A DNA stretch of 64,000 nt from Pontibacter burrus. Its GTDB lineage: Bacteria; Bacteroidota; Bacteroidia; Cytophagales; Hymenobacteraceae. Under the pieces are notes generated by a model. That model was given only the letters and a program-made list of their open reading frames with translations, did no database searches and was not told the DNA's origin. Location of the stretch: assembly GCF_010686685.1 (NCBI RefSeq), contig NZ_JAAGWD010000003.1, positions 186,001 to 250,000 of the forward strand, read 5' to 3'. The position numbers and the translations under genes are program-made. The first letter of the stretch is position 1; each line of letters starts with the position of its first letter. This document shows, piece after piece, positions 44,913 through 53,801 of the stretch.

Positions 44913-45914
44913 ATGGCAAGAAAAACATTCTTTTGCATCGATGCCCATACCTGCGGCAACCCGGTGCGCCTGGTGGCAAGCGGCGGCCCAGTGCTGCAGG
45001 GCCATAACATGAGCGAAAAGCGCCTGCACTTCCTCCGGGAGTACGACTGGATCCGTAAAGGACTGATGTTTGAGCCCCGCGGCCACGATATGATGTCTGG
45101 CAGCATACTGTACCCACCGCATGACCCGGAAAACGATGTGGCCGTGCTTTACATCGAAACCAGCGGCTGCCTGCCCATGTGCGGACATGGCACCATTGGT
45201 ACCGTAACTATAGCATTGGAAGAAGGTCTAATCAAACCCAAAACACCCGGTCAGCTGCGCCTCGAAACTCCTGCCGGACTGGTACGCGTGCAGTACACAC
45301 AGGAAGGAAACAAAGTGAAATCGGTGAAGCTGACAAATGTACCGGCCTACCTTGATTCTGAAGACCTGACGGTAGAATGCCCGGAACTCGGTACACTGAA
45401 AGTGGATGTGGCCTATGGGGGTAATTTTTACGCCATCGTGGACCCGCAGGAGAACTTTACAGGAATAGAAAATTATACTGCTGACAAACTCATTTCCTGG
45501 AGCCGTGTGTTGCGCCAGCGCCTGAACGAACAGTATAGTTTCGTGCACCCCGATAACCCGGCTATCAAAGGTCTTTCGCACATTCTCTGGACTGGACAAC
45601 CGCTGGCTGCCACTTCCACGGCCCGTAATGCTGTTTTCTACGGCGATAAGGCCATCGACCGCTCGCCTTGTGGCACAGGTACCTCGGCACGCATGGCGCA
45701 ATGGTACGCTAAAGGTAAGCTGAAACCGGGACAAAAGTTCATCCACGAAAGCATCATCGGCTCAATCTTTACCGGCACCATCGAAGAAGAGACAACCGTT
45801 GCTGGCAAGCCGGCAATTTACCCCGGTATTGAAGGCTGGGCCATTGTTACGGGGCACAATACCATCTTTTTTGATGATGAAGATCCTTATGTTCACGGCT
45901 TCCAGGTTATTTAA
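44913..45914 (+). CDS. Proline racemase / 4-hydroxyproline 2-epimerase
   Basis: A 333-residue enzyme with the two catalytic cysteines of the family: C90 in LPMCGHGTIG and C253 in DRSPCGTGTSA. Having both cysteines fits racemase/epimerase activity; trans-3-hydroxyproline dehydratases have a different residue at the second site. In this gene set it should turn trans-4-hydroxy-L-proline into cis-4-hydroxy-D-proline. The start ATG at 44913 lies eight bases after the dehydrogenase stop; the frame extends further up to 44862 but overlaps that gene. Confidence 0.85.
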   Translation: MARKTFFCIDAHTCGNPVRLVASGGPVLQGHNMSEKRLHFLREYDWIRKGLMFEPRGHDMMSGSILYPPHDPENDVAVLYIETSGCLPMCGHGTIGTVTIALEEGLIKPKTPGQLRLETPAGLVRVQYTQEGNKVKSVKLTNVPAYLDSEDLTVECPELGTLKVDVAYGGNFYAIVDPQENFTGIENYTADKLISWSRVLRQRLNEQYSFVHPDNPAIKGLSHILWTGQPLAATSTARNAVFYGDKAIDRSPCGTGTSARMAQWYAKGKLKPGQKFIHESIIGSIFTGTIEEETTVAGKPAIYPGIEGWAIVTGHNTIFFDDEDPYVHGFQVI

Positions 45915-45916
45915 AT

Positions 45917-47164
45917 ATGAGTAAGGTAACTATAATCGGTGGGGGAATTGTAGGCTTATTTACGGCCTATTATCTCTCAGAAGAAGGTTTTGAGGTGTCG
46001 CTGCTCGACCAGGGCGACATGCAGCAGGGTTGCTCAACTGGCAATGCCGGTATGATCGTGCCCAGCCATATTGTACCGCTGGCTTCTCCGGGTATGATCA
46101 GCAAAGGACTGAAGTGGATGTTTTCCGCTACCAGTCCTTTTTACATTCATCCCCGGCTGGATAGACGCTTGCTGCAGTGGTGCCTGCACTTTTACAAAGC
46201 ATCTACCAAACAGCATGTGGAGCACAGCATTCCTCACCTGAAAAACCTCAGCCTGCTGAGTAAAAGTCTGTACCTGGATTTCGCAGCACAGCACCCTGAG
46301 TCGCAGATCGGGTTAAAAGAGCAGGGACTGTTGATGCTGTACAAAACTCCGGAAATGGAGCATGAGGAAACGGAAATGGCACAGCTGGCAACCTTGCATG
46401 GACTGGAAGCAAATGTGCTATCACAAAAGGAAGTACAGCAGCTTGAGCCAGACGTAGAGCTGAACGTACGCGGCGCAGTACATTTTACCGGCGATGCCCA
46501 CCTGGACCCTGCACAATTGCATTTGTATTTAAAGAATTACCTGGTAGGTAAGGGTGTGCAGATTGTACCGCTGGCTCAGGTCATAAAGTTTGACCAGACA
46601 GGCGAACGCATTACAAAAGTTATTACCAACAAAGGCGAGTTTACCTGCGATAAGCTTATAGTTTGCGCTGGTGCCTGGTCTGGTCAGCTTGCTGGTAAGC
46701 TTGGTATTTATCTGCCTATGTTGTCGGGCAAAGGCTATAGTTTTATGCAGCAGAACCAACCTGCACTTCAGGTGCCGGCCATACTTTGCGAGCGTAAAGT
46801 AGCTGTAACTCCTTTTGGCGAGCAGGTTCGTTTTGGTGGTACCATGGAGATAACCGGCACCAATCAAACTATAAACCAGCAGCGGGTGCGTGGCATTTTC
46901 GATTCAATTTCAAACTACTATGCCAACTTCAGCCCGACTTTCCCAAAGCCTGACAAAATATGGAGTGGTTTACGACCCTGCTCGCCGGACGGCTTACCTT
47001 ATATCGGCGCGACACAGAGTTGGAGTAACGTATACTTTGGTACAGGCCATAGCATGATGGGCGTGAGCCTGGCACCGGCAACGGGGAAAATTCTGGCCGA
47101 ACAGCTGCTAGATAAAAAAGCTCAGCTGTTAACCGATGCCTTTTCACCGGACAGGTATAATTGA
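45917..47164 (+). CDS. FAD-dependent D-amino-acid oxidoreductase, probable D-hydroxyproline dehydrogenase
   Basis: A 415-residue DadA/glycine-oxidase-like flavoprotein. The FAD site GGGIVGLFTAYYLSEEGFEV is at about 8-27, and the tail GTGHSMMGVSLAPATGKILAEQLL closes the fold. In the pathway it oxidises cis-4-hydroxy-D-proline to delta1-pyrroline-4-hydroxy-2-carboxylate. It is the last gene of the operon, beginning two bases after the epimerase stop. A T-run-bearing hairpin follows (47165-47198). Confidence 0.83.
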   Translation: MSKVTIIGGGIVGLFTAYYLSEEGFEVSLLDQGDMQQGCSTGNAGMIVPSHIVPLASPGMISKGLKWMFSATSPFYIHPRLDRRLLQWCLHFYKASTKQHVEHSIPHLKNLSLLSKSLYLDFAAQHPESQIGLKEQGLLMLYKTPEMEHEETEMAQLATLHGLEANVLSQKEVQQLEPDVELNVRGAVHFTGDAHLDPAQLHLYLKNYLVGKGVQIVPLAQVIKFDQTGERITKVITNKGEFTCDKLIVCAGAWSGQLAGKLGIYLPMLSGKGYSFMQQNQPALQVPAILCERKVAVTPFGEQVRFGGTMEITGTNQTINQQRVRGIFDSISNYYANFSPTFPKPDKIWSGLRPCSPDGLPYIGATQSWSNVYFGTGHSMMGVSLAPATGKILAEQLLDKKAQLLTDAFSPDRYN

Positions 47165-47198
47165 GTAGTTTAAAAAGAAGTGCTGGCTACTTTTTTTC
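47165..47198 (+). terminator. Possible terminator of the hydroxyproline operon
   Basis: AAAAAGAAGT (about 47172-47181) can pair with ACTTTTTTTC (about 47189-47198) with one mismatch, giving a T-run at the end. It directly follows the operon stop. Confidence 0.45.
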
Positions 47199-47271
47199 TA
47201 TTGTTGCTGTCGCTGTTCCGGACATCCGTGTTCAGAATTAGAGGTAGGGCCTAGTTGTTTTCTCAGTACTA

Positions 47272-47297
47272 TCCCCTTGAGGGGATTATAGGGGTGT
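47272..47297. repeat. C/G-tract intergenic element, copy 3
   Basis: TCCCCTTGAGGGGA followed by TTATAGGGGTGT. Its reverse complement, with small changes, is found at 47355-47382, so the two form an inverted pair about 60 bases apart. Confidence 0.65.
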
Positions 47298-47354
47298 AAA
47301 TTCGATACTCAGATGTCAATTTTCAGCTGTTTTGTGATTCACCTGCTTCAGTTA

Positions 47355-47382
47355 ACACCCCTCTGCGCTCCCCTCAAGGGGA
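47355..47382. repeat. C/G-tract intergenic element, copy 4 (inverted)
   Basis: ACACCCCTCTGCGC followed by TCCCCTCAAGGGGA. In reverse complement it matches copy 3 in the core CCCCTTGAGGGG and in AGGGGTGT. Confidence 0.65.
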
Positions 47383-47419
47383 GAATTTCTTGGAACGAAG
47401 CTCCCCTGCCAGCATAGGG

Positions 47420-47443
47420 CTTTCGGACATGGAGGTCCGAAAG
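47420..47443. repeat. Perfect short hairpin
   Basis: CTTTCGGAC (47420-47428) and GTCCGAAAG (47435-47443) form a nine-base stem around ATGGAG. There is no clear T-run, so a simple terminator is not certain; it is near the C/G-tract pair. Confidence 0.6.
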
Positions 47444-47458
47444 AGCACCTTACACAAA

Positions 47459-47486
47459 AAAGGAGCTGCCTTTAGGTAGCTCCTTT
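47459..47486. terminator. Rho-independent terminator
   Basis: AAAGGAGCT (47459-47467) pairs with AGCTCCTTT (47478-47486), with inner GCC/GGT pairing, and A-/T-runs lie outside. It fits the end of the minus-strand MBL hydrolase gene. Confidence 0.85.
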
Positions 47487-47529
47487 CCTAAGATAAGTTA
47501 AACAGCTGCCAGTCGGGCAGTTGCGCTCT

Positions 47530-48390
47530 TTATTCCTTGCCGTCTACAAACTTGCCATGGTCAGGTATGGCAATGGTGTCGAACTCAGCGACTAGTTTGC
47601 TGAGGCCTTTAGCCAGTGCTTCACCTTCCATGTAGGTACCATGTCCTGGGATAATGACCTGCGGATGTAAGGCTTCCAGTTTGCGTACCGAATCCCAGGC
47701 GGCTTGCCAGTCGGTGGTAAGGTAGCGGGGCGGTCCCTGTATTTCCTCTTTCTGAACGAGCACCCGGTACATGGAGTCCTGTTTTACAGTGATCACGGCA
47801 TCACCTGAGATCAGAACGCCATCCTGCTCACGGAAGAATGCTACGTGCCCCGGCGAATGCCCCGGCGTGTGCAGCCAGACCCAGCCTGGCATGTGTGGTA
47901 CTGAGCCGTCTTCTGGTAAAGGCAGTAAGTTAGCCCCGCTAATATTAATGGGCTCGTGCGGATAAATAGATGAAATTTTGGCCAGCATACCACCTTCTAC
48001 CGTAGTGTCAGGTTCGGGATAAGCCTGTTGTCCGGTAAGGAACGGGAACTCCAGCGGGTGTGCGTAAACGGGTACATTGCCCCATGCTTCTAACAGACCA
48101 ACCAGACTGCCGACATGGTCGAAGTGCCCGTGCGTTAGTATGATAGCGGCTGGTTTCTGGAATTCGCCAAAACGGTTTTCAAAAACCTGTTTTATTTCGG
48201 AAGCGCTTTTAGGCATACCGGCATCTATCAGCACCCAGTCTTCACCGGCAGGGTTACCGAATAGTACAAAGTTGACTATCTGGTTGGTGTAGTAATAAAC
48301 ATCGGGACGCACCTCATGGCCTGTACCACTGGATACTGACGTCATGGGTATAAACTTATTATCGTCGCTTTGCTGCATGTTTGAATCCAT
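47530..48390 (-). CDS. MBL-fold metallohydrolase
   Basis: A 286-residue metallo-beta-lactamase-fold hydrolase of the glyoxalase II/RNase Z-like cytosolic kind. The metal motif ILTHGHFDHVG has H87, H89, D91 and H92; downstream ligands appear in LHTPGHSPGHV, LISGDAV and IIPGHG. The chosen start is the ATG at 48390, because the upstream extension lacks family similarity. The substrate is unknown; the location after the hydroxyproline operon is probably chance. Confidence 0.88.
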   Translation of the reverse strand: MDSNMQQSDDNKFIPMTSVSSGTGHEVRPDVYYYTNQIVNFVLFGNPAGEDWVLIDAGMPKSASEIKQVFENRFGEFQKPAAIILTHGHFDHVGSLVGLLEAWGNVPVYAHPLEFPFLTGQQAYPEPDTTVEGGMLAKISSIYPHEPINISGANLLPLPEDGSVPHMPGWVWLHTPGHSPGHVAFFREQDGVLISGDAVITVKQDSMYRVLVQKEEIQGPPRYLTTDWQAAWDSVRKLEALHPQVIIPGHGTYMEGEALAKGLSKLVAEFDTIAIPDHGKFVDGKE

Positions 48391-48795
48391 AGTATGTGTA
48401 GTAAAAAGTTCAGTTCTAGAGCTAACGACCCTACAAAGCATTAGTTACTTTGGAGGCCCAAGAGGAACTAGCTATTCTGTTCTGTAAAAGCAATGCAGCG
48501 ATGCAAGTACTGATTATAAACTATAGCCAAGCAATTACACAAAAGTGCAGGGCAAAGTCATAGTTCAGATGAGAGCTACCATCTATAGTTTGAAGAGATT
48601 ACAGGGAAGGAATTTCCTGGAGGCTATAGTCTGGCTCTTTATTGTATGCACAATTACCAATTAAAGTGTAAATTTCTAGTTCTGAGCGTTGACAAGCTAT
48701 TGAGCTATAGTTTGCTGCTGAACTATAATTGGCCAGCGAACATAATCTCATTTTTTTAAGACAACATAATTGCTTCTAACTATAACTACTCTGGT
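48391..48795. other. Gene-free spacer with several motif copies
   Basis: The spacer between the MBL gene and the first S9 peptidase gene holds partial iterated-motif copies (aaactatagcc near 48519, ctatagtttg near 48585 and near 48705) and no gene or clear promoter. Confidence 0.6.
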
Positions 48796-51000
48796 ATGTA
48801 CCAACTAAAACTACGAACCTTTTTGCTGCAGCTGTTGCTGCTTTTCATTTTTACAGTTACCACATTTGCACAGGGCAACCGAAACCGCCAATGGCTGAAA
48901 GCTGGTAACGCCTACCTGCAGGCCGAACAAGGGCAACTTATAAAGTATAGTTTACCTGACGGGGCTTCCACTGGTTTCCTGGAGAAAGCAGCCTTGGTGC
49001 CAGCCGGTAAAACCGAACCTTTAAGTATCCGCAACTTCGCCTTATCTGCAGATGAAAAGAAAGTGCTGATCTACACCAATACCAAGAAAGTCTGGCGTTA
49101 CGATACCCGTGGCGATTACTGGGTGTATGACCTTCAGAGCAAAAAGTTAAGCCAGATAGGAGCCGGTAGGCCTGAGTCGTCGCTGATGTTTGCCAAATTC
49201 TCGCCTGATGGCAGTAAGGTAGCATACGTTAGCGAACACAATATTTTTGTAGATGACCTGCAGAGCGGAAAGCAAACACAGCTAACTAAAGACGGCACCC
49301 GCAAGCTCATTAACGGTACTTTTGACTGGGCTTATGAAGAAGAGTTCTCTGCCCGCGACGGCTTCCGCTGGAGCCCCGACAGCAAACGAATTGCCTACTG
49401 GCAGCTGGATGCCACACAGGTAAAAGACTACATCATGTTCGACATGCTGGATGGTGTGTACGCAAAGGTAATTCCGGTAGAGTACCCGGTGGCCGGAGAA
49501 GCTCCATCGCCTTATAAAATTGGCGTAGTAGACATAACCGGTGCGGCAACCCGCTGGATGGAAATTCCCGGAGACCCACGCAATACCTATTTGCCCCGAA
49601 TGGAATGGGCTGCTTCTGCCGACGAACTGATCGTACAGCAGCTGAACCGCAAGCAAAACGAAAGCATACTGTACTTATGCAATGCAGCCAACGGCAAAAC
49701 CAGACAGATTTACAAAGAACAGGATGATGCCTGGATCGATATCTTGCCTAGCTGGGACAATTCTTATAGTTACGGGGGCTGGGATTGGCTGAATGGTGGC
49801 AAGGAATTTTTATGGGCGAGCGAGAAAGACGGCTGGAGGCACCTCTACCGCGTTAGCCGCGACGGTAAGAAAGAGCACCTGATAACCAAAGGGAATTATG
49901 ATGTGATGGAGATTGCCGGTATCGATGAAAAAGAAGGCTACGTTTACTTTATGGCTTCGCCGGACAACGCTACGCAGCAATACCTTTACCGCACCCGCCT
50001 GAATGGAAAAGGCAAAGCAGAACGGCTTACACCGGCCTCACAGCCAGGCACACACAACTATAGTTTATCACCGAATGCAAAGTTTGCACAGCACCGTTTT
50101 TCTAACCACTATACCAAGCCGGTAAGCGAGTGGGTAACCTTACCAAACCACAAAGCTGTAAACGGGGAGAGTCCGGTTGAGAAAGTACTGGCAATTTCAA
50201 ACAAAGCTAACAGCGGTGTAGAGTTCCTCAAGATTAAAACAGCTGAAGGCGTAGAGATGGATGCCTGGATGGCTAAGCCTGCCAACTTCGATGCGAAGAA
50301 AAAATACCCGATTGTGTTTTATGTGTACACTGAGCCAGCAGGTCAGACCGTGACCGACACATACGGGACTGGTATGAATTACCTGTACAATGGCGACATG
50401 GCTGAAGATGGCTATATCTATGTGTCGGTAGACAACCGGGGTACACCTGCTCCGAAAGGCAGAAGCTGGCGCAAGAGCATTTACCGCAAAGTAGGCCAGC
50501 TGAACATTGCCGATCAGGCTGCTGCTGCCCGTGAACTTCTGAAGCTGCCATATGTAGATGCATCGCGTGTAGCGGTGTGGGGCTGGAGTGGTGGCGGTTC
50601 CGCCACGCTTAACCTGCTATTCCAGCATCCGGACATCTATAAAACTGGTATATCGGTAGCGGCTGTAGCAAACCAGCTTACTTACGACAACATTTACCAG
50701 GAGCGCTACATGGGGCTGCCACAGGAGAATCGTGAAGACTTTGTGAAAGGCTCACCAATTACTTATGCCAAAAACCTGCAGGGCAACCTACTCTATATTC
50801 ACGGCACCGGCGACGATAATGTGCATTATAACAATGCTGAACAGCTGGTAAATGAGCTGATCAAACACAACAAGCAGTTTCAGTTTATGCCTTACCCGAA
50901 CCGCTCGCACAGCATCTCGGAAGGGGAAGGAACCGGAGAGCATCTGTCTACCCTGTTCACAAATTACCTGAGACAGTACTGCCCGCCCGGTGGTCGATAA
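48796..51000 (+). CDS. S9 peptidase, dipeptidyl peptidase IV type
   Basis: A 734-residue exported serine peptidase (signal peptide MYQLKLRTFLLQLLLLFIFT). An N-terminal beta-propeller with FDWAYEEEFSARDGFRWSPD (DPP IV-like Glu pair, about 180) precedes an alpha/beta-hydrolase domain. The catalytic serine is S598 in GWSGGGSATLNLLF; Asp and His are in GTGDDNVH and PYPNRSHSIS. It should release X-Pro or X-Ala dipeptides from peptides outside the inner membrane. A full AACTATAGTT copy (50056) lies in the gene. A second S9 gene follows, with a terminator between. Confidence 0.9.
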   Translation: MYQLKLRTFLLQLLLLFIFTVTTFAQGNRNRQWLKAGNAYLQAEQGQLIKYSLPDGASTGFLEKAALVPAGKTEPLSIRNFALSADEKKVLIYTNTKKVWRYDTRGDYWVYDLQSKKLSQIGAGRPESSLMFAKFSPDGSKVAYVSEHNIFVDDLQSGKQTQLTKDGTRKLINGTFDWAYEEEFSARDGFRWSPDSKRIAYWQLDATQVKDYIMFDMLDGVYAKVIPVEYPVAGEAPSPYKIGVVDITGAATRWMEIPGDPRNTYLPRMEWAASADELIVQQLNRKQNESILYLCNAANGKTRQIYKEQDDAWIDILPSWDNSYSYGGWDWLNGGKEFLWASEKDGWRHLYRVSRDGKKEHLITKGNYDVMEIAGIDEKEGYVYFMASPDNATQQYLYRTRLNGKGKAERLTPASQPGTHNYSLSPNAKFAQHRFSNHYTKPVSEWVTLPNHKAVNGESPVEKVLAISNKANSGVEFLKIKTAEGVEMDAWMAKPANFDAKKKYPIVFYVYTEPAGQTVTDTYGTGMNYLYNGDMAEDGYIYVSVDNRGTPAPKGRSWRKSIYRKVGQLNIADQAAAARELLKLPYVDASRVAVWGWSGGGSATLNLLFQHPDIYKTGISVAAVANQLTYDNIYQERYMGLPQENREDFVKGSPITYAKNLQGNLLYIHGTGDDNVHYNNAEQLVNELIKHNKQFQFMPYPNRSHSISEGEGTGEHLSTLFTNYLRQYCPPGGR

Positions 51001-51012
51001 AATTCCTTTATC

Positions 51013-51064
51013 TACGGGCACAGGCTGTGAGTTACAAACACAACCTGTGCCCGTAAAACTATTT
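51013..51064 (+). terminator. Strong hairpin after the first S9 peptidase gene
   Basis: TACGGGCACAGG (51013-51024) pairs perfectly with CCTGTGCCCGTA (51044-51055), with an inner TGTG/CACA extension. The T-run after it is weak (ACTATTTT), so it may be a terminator or transcript-stabilising hairpin. Confidence 0.7.
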
Positions 51065-51282
51065 TGCATCAGGCATTTCAGCATTCGCTAATCAGCTATA
51101 GTTTGAGACAAACTATAGGCATCAACAGAGAAAATCAGAACTATAGTTTAGTCAATGAGCTGCCTGTTTTCCTGGATTTGATGCTCAGGTAGATCAATAT
51201 AGTATCAGTAAATGCCAATATCGCAGGTGTATCGCGTGTTTTATAGCTGTAGATTGACCGTACAACTATAACATGATACTCG

Positions 51283-53592
51283 ATGTCCTCTCTTGCCCCA
51301 GCAAATAACAGCTTAGTTCCTGTTAAATTCCTGACTCGTTCCGCACTGCTTTTATTTATCGCCTTCCTCTTAATCCCGGACTTTGTACGGGGGCAAGGCT
51401 CAAAAGAAGATTACAAAAGAGCCTACGCATTGCCAGAGAAAATTAAAGGCAAAATGTGGTATGCGCCTACTAGTTTTAACTGGCTAGAGAAGGAAGCAAA
51501 ATTCTGGTACATGCACCAGACGCCGCGCGGGAAAGAGTTTGTACTGGTTGATGCAGATAGAAAAAACCGTAAGCCGCTCTTTCAGCAGGAAAAGCTGGCG
51601 AAGTTGCTGCAGTCAGCCTCCGGAAAGCAGGTAGCACCTTATGATCTGCCATTCTCAACTGTTACGGTGCTGCCTGGTGCAAAAGAGGTGGAGTTTGTGT
51701 TCGATGGCAAAGTGTGGGGCTACACACTAAGTTCAAATCAATTAAAGGAGAAACGAGCTGCTGAAGTACGCGAGTCAGGTACCTGGAACTGGCGCTTTAA
51801 CAGCGAAGCCGAAGGAAAATCAGTACGCTCGCCAGACAAGAAATGGGAGGCGCTGACCAAAGGCTACAACGTTTTTATCCGTAGTACAACAAATCCGAAG
51901 GAAGAGTACCAGCTAAGTTACGACGGAACAGAAACAGATTACTACTCGGCTAATATTGCCTGGTCTCCGGATTCGAAAAAACTGGCTACCAACAAAGTAC
52001 GGCCAGGCCGCGAGCACCTGATCTATTTTGTTGAGGCAGCCCCGGCCGACCAACTACAGCCTAAACTCCATTCGCGCAACTATCTGAAGCCAGGCGATGC
52101 CGTTCCGCAGCGTAAGCCACAGCTGTTCTTAGTCGATTCCAGAAAGCAGATAGAGGTAGATGCTGCTACTATTACAGACCAGTACCATTTGACAAACCCC
52201 GTATGGCGTAAGGATAGCCGTGCTTTTACGGTAGAGTATAATCAGCGTGGGCACCAGGTATATAATGTACTGGAAATAGATGCACAAAACGGTAATGTGC
52301 GAAATGTAATCGAAGAAAGCAGCAAGACCTTTATTCACTATAGTGGCAAGTATTTCCGTTATGATGTGGCTGACGGGAAAGAAGTTATCTGGATGTCGGA
52401 GCGTGATGGCTGGAACCACTTATACCTGTTCGATGGTGCTACCGGAAAGGTAAAGAACCAGATTACAAAAGGGGAGTGGGTAGTACGCCGTGTAGTGCAG
52501 GTGGATGAGGCAAAGCGTAAGATCATTTTTGAAGGCAATGGCCGTGAGGCAGACCAGGACCCGTACCTGGTGCAATACTATAGCATCAATTTTGATGGCA
52601 GTGGGTTAACTACACTTACCAGCGAGAATGCGTACCACCGCGGCACTTTCTCTTCAGACTATAAATACTTTGTAGATACTTATTCGAGAGTAGACCTGCC
52701 GCCTGTTACTGTGCTGCGAAACACCGCTGATGGCAGTGTATTGATGGAACTGGAAAAGGGGGATGTCACCGAGTTGCTGAAAACAGGCTGGCAAGCACCT
52801 GAAGTTTTCTCGGCTAAAGGGCGTGATGGCAAAACAGATATCTGGGGTGTGATCATCCGGCCATCCAACTTCGACCCAACCAAAAAATACCCGGTAATTG
52901 AGCACATCTATGCTGGTCCGCATAATTCTTTTGTGCCGAAAACCTATAACCCCGCAGCAAGCCTGATGCACGAGGTTGCCGAACTAGGTTTTATAGTTGT
53001 GCAGATAGATGGTATGGGGACCTCGAACCGTTCTAAGGCTTTCCATGATGTAGCCTGGAAAAACTTGAAAGATGCCGGTTTCCTGGATCGTATTCCCTGG
53101 ATAAAGCATGCTGCTGAAAAGTACACTTACATGGACACCACGCGTGTGGGCATTTTCGGTATGTCGGCTGGCGGACAGAGCTCCATGGGTGCCCTGTTAT
53201 TCCATCCGGAGTTTTATAAAGTAGCAGTATCCTCAGTAGGTTGCCACGATAACCGCATGGATAAAATATGGTGGAATGAGCAATGGATGGGCAAACTGGG
53301 ACCACACTATGCAGACTGCTCAAACGTAGTAAATGCGCATAAACTACAAGGTAAGCTGCTGCTGGTTGCAGGCGAACTGGACGATAACGTTGACCCTGCT
53401 TCTACAACACAGGTGGTAGATGCACTAATAAAAGCCAATAAAAACTTCGATTACCTGATGGTGCCTGGTATGGCTCACGGCACAGGTGGCGATTTTGGTG
53501 AGCGCAAACGCCGCGACTTTTTTGTAAAGCACCTGCTGGGTGTTGACCCACCGGAGTGGGAGAGTATGCAAAACACAGCTGCAGTGCAGTAG
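51283..53592 (+). CDS. S9 peptidase, prolyl oligopeptidase/DPP IV family
   Basis: A 769-residue exported serine peptidase with a signal (RSALLLFIAFLLIPDFVRGQG, about 20-40). The N-terminal propeller has WSPDSKKLATNK and similar blades. The hydrolase domain has the nucleophile S628 in FGMSAGGQSSMGALLFHPEF, Asp in AGELDDNVDP and His in PGMAHGTGG. It lies 282 bases after the first S9 gene and is likely a parallel enzyme for proline-containing peptides, together with the M24B peptidase and hydroxyproline operon upstream. Confidence 0.88.
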   Translation: MSSLAPANNSLVPVKFLTRSALLLFIAFLLIPDFVRGQGSKEDYKRAYALPEKIKGKMWYAPTSFNWLEKEAKFWYMHQTPRGKEFVLVDADRKNRKPLFQQEKLAKLLQSASGKQVAPYDLPFSTVTVLPGAKEVEFVFDGKVWGYTLSSNQLKEKRAAEVRESGTWNWRFNSEAEGKSVRSPDKKWEALTKGYNVFIRSTTNPKEEYQLSYDGTETDYYSANIAWSPDSKKLATNKVRPGREHLIYFVEAAPADQLQPKLHSRNYLKPGDAVPQRKPQLFLVDSRKQIEVDAATITDQYHLTNPVWRKDSRAFTVEYNQRGHQVYNVLEIDAQNGNVRNVIEESSKTFIHYSGKYFRYDVADGKEVIWMSERDGWNHLYLFDGATGKVKNQITKGEWVVRRVVQVDEAKRKIIFEGNGREADQDPYLVQYYSINFDGSGLTTLTSENAYHRGTFSSDYKYFVDTYSRVDLPPVTVLRNTADGSVLMELEKGDVTELLKTGWQAPEVFSAKGRDGKTDIWGVIIRPSNFDPTKKYPVIEHIYAGPHNSFVPKTYNPAASLMHEVAELGFIVVQIDGMGTSNRSKAFHDVAWKNLKDAGFLDRIPWIKHAAEKYTYMDTTRVGIFGMSAGGQSSMGALLFHPEFYKVAVSSVGCHDNRMDKIWWNEQWMGKLGPHYADCSNVVNAHKLQGKLLLVAGELDDNVDPASTTQVVDALIKANKNFDYLMVPGMAHGTGGDFGERKRRDFFVKHLLGVDPPEWESMQNTAAVQ

Positions 53593-53728
53593 ACTATAGT
53601 TTGGGTTGAGTTGGTTAAGCGCTATAGTTTGTTTGTAGTGATTGCTTGTTTCTTCTGTTAAAAAGGATTTGGGCTGGAGACAGTTTGGCTAAAGGTCGGC
53701 TGGCTTTTGTAGTCTTATTTATGCTTAT

Positions 53729-53788
53729 TAATTTAGGGTGCTTCAACTATAGTTTTCTTTTAAACTATAGTTGAAGCACCCTAAATTA
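53729..53788. repeat. Perfect 27-bp inverted repeat with AACTATAGTT in both arms
   Basis: The left arm (53729-53755) and right arm (53762-53788) are exact reverse complements over 27 bases, with a six-base loop (TCTTTT). Each arm holds TTAGGGTGCTTC next to a full AACTATAGTT copy (53745 and 53763). It ends 13 bases before the start of the DUF4256 gene and 137 bases after the S9 gene stop, so it could control that gene or be a small element of its own. Confidence 0.9.
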
Positions 53789-53801
53789 TACCCTCACAAC
53801 T

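Larger units (their letters stand above)
47199..47529. other. Gene-free spacer with an inverted pair of C/G-tract repeats
   Basis: No gene. It holds two C/G-tract elements in opposite orientation (47272-47297 and 47355-47382), a perfect nine-base hairpin (47420-47443) and the terminator of the MBL gene. The arrangement looks like a small mobile or REP-type repeat unit. Confidence 0.65.

Noticed and set aside
47420-47443. Short hairpin considered as a CRISPR repeat
   Set aside because: It occurs once, without regular spacers or cas genes.
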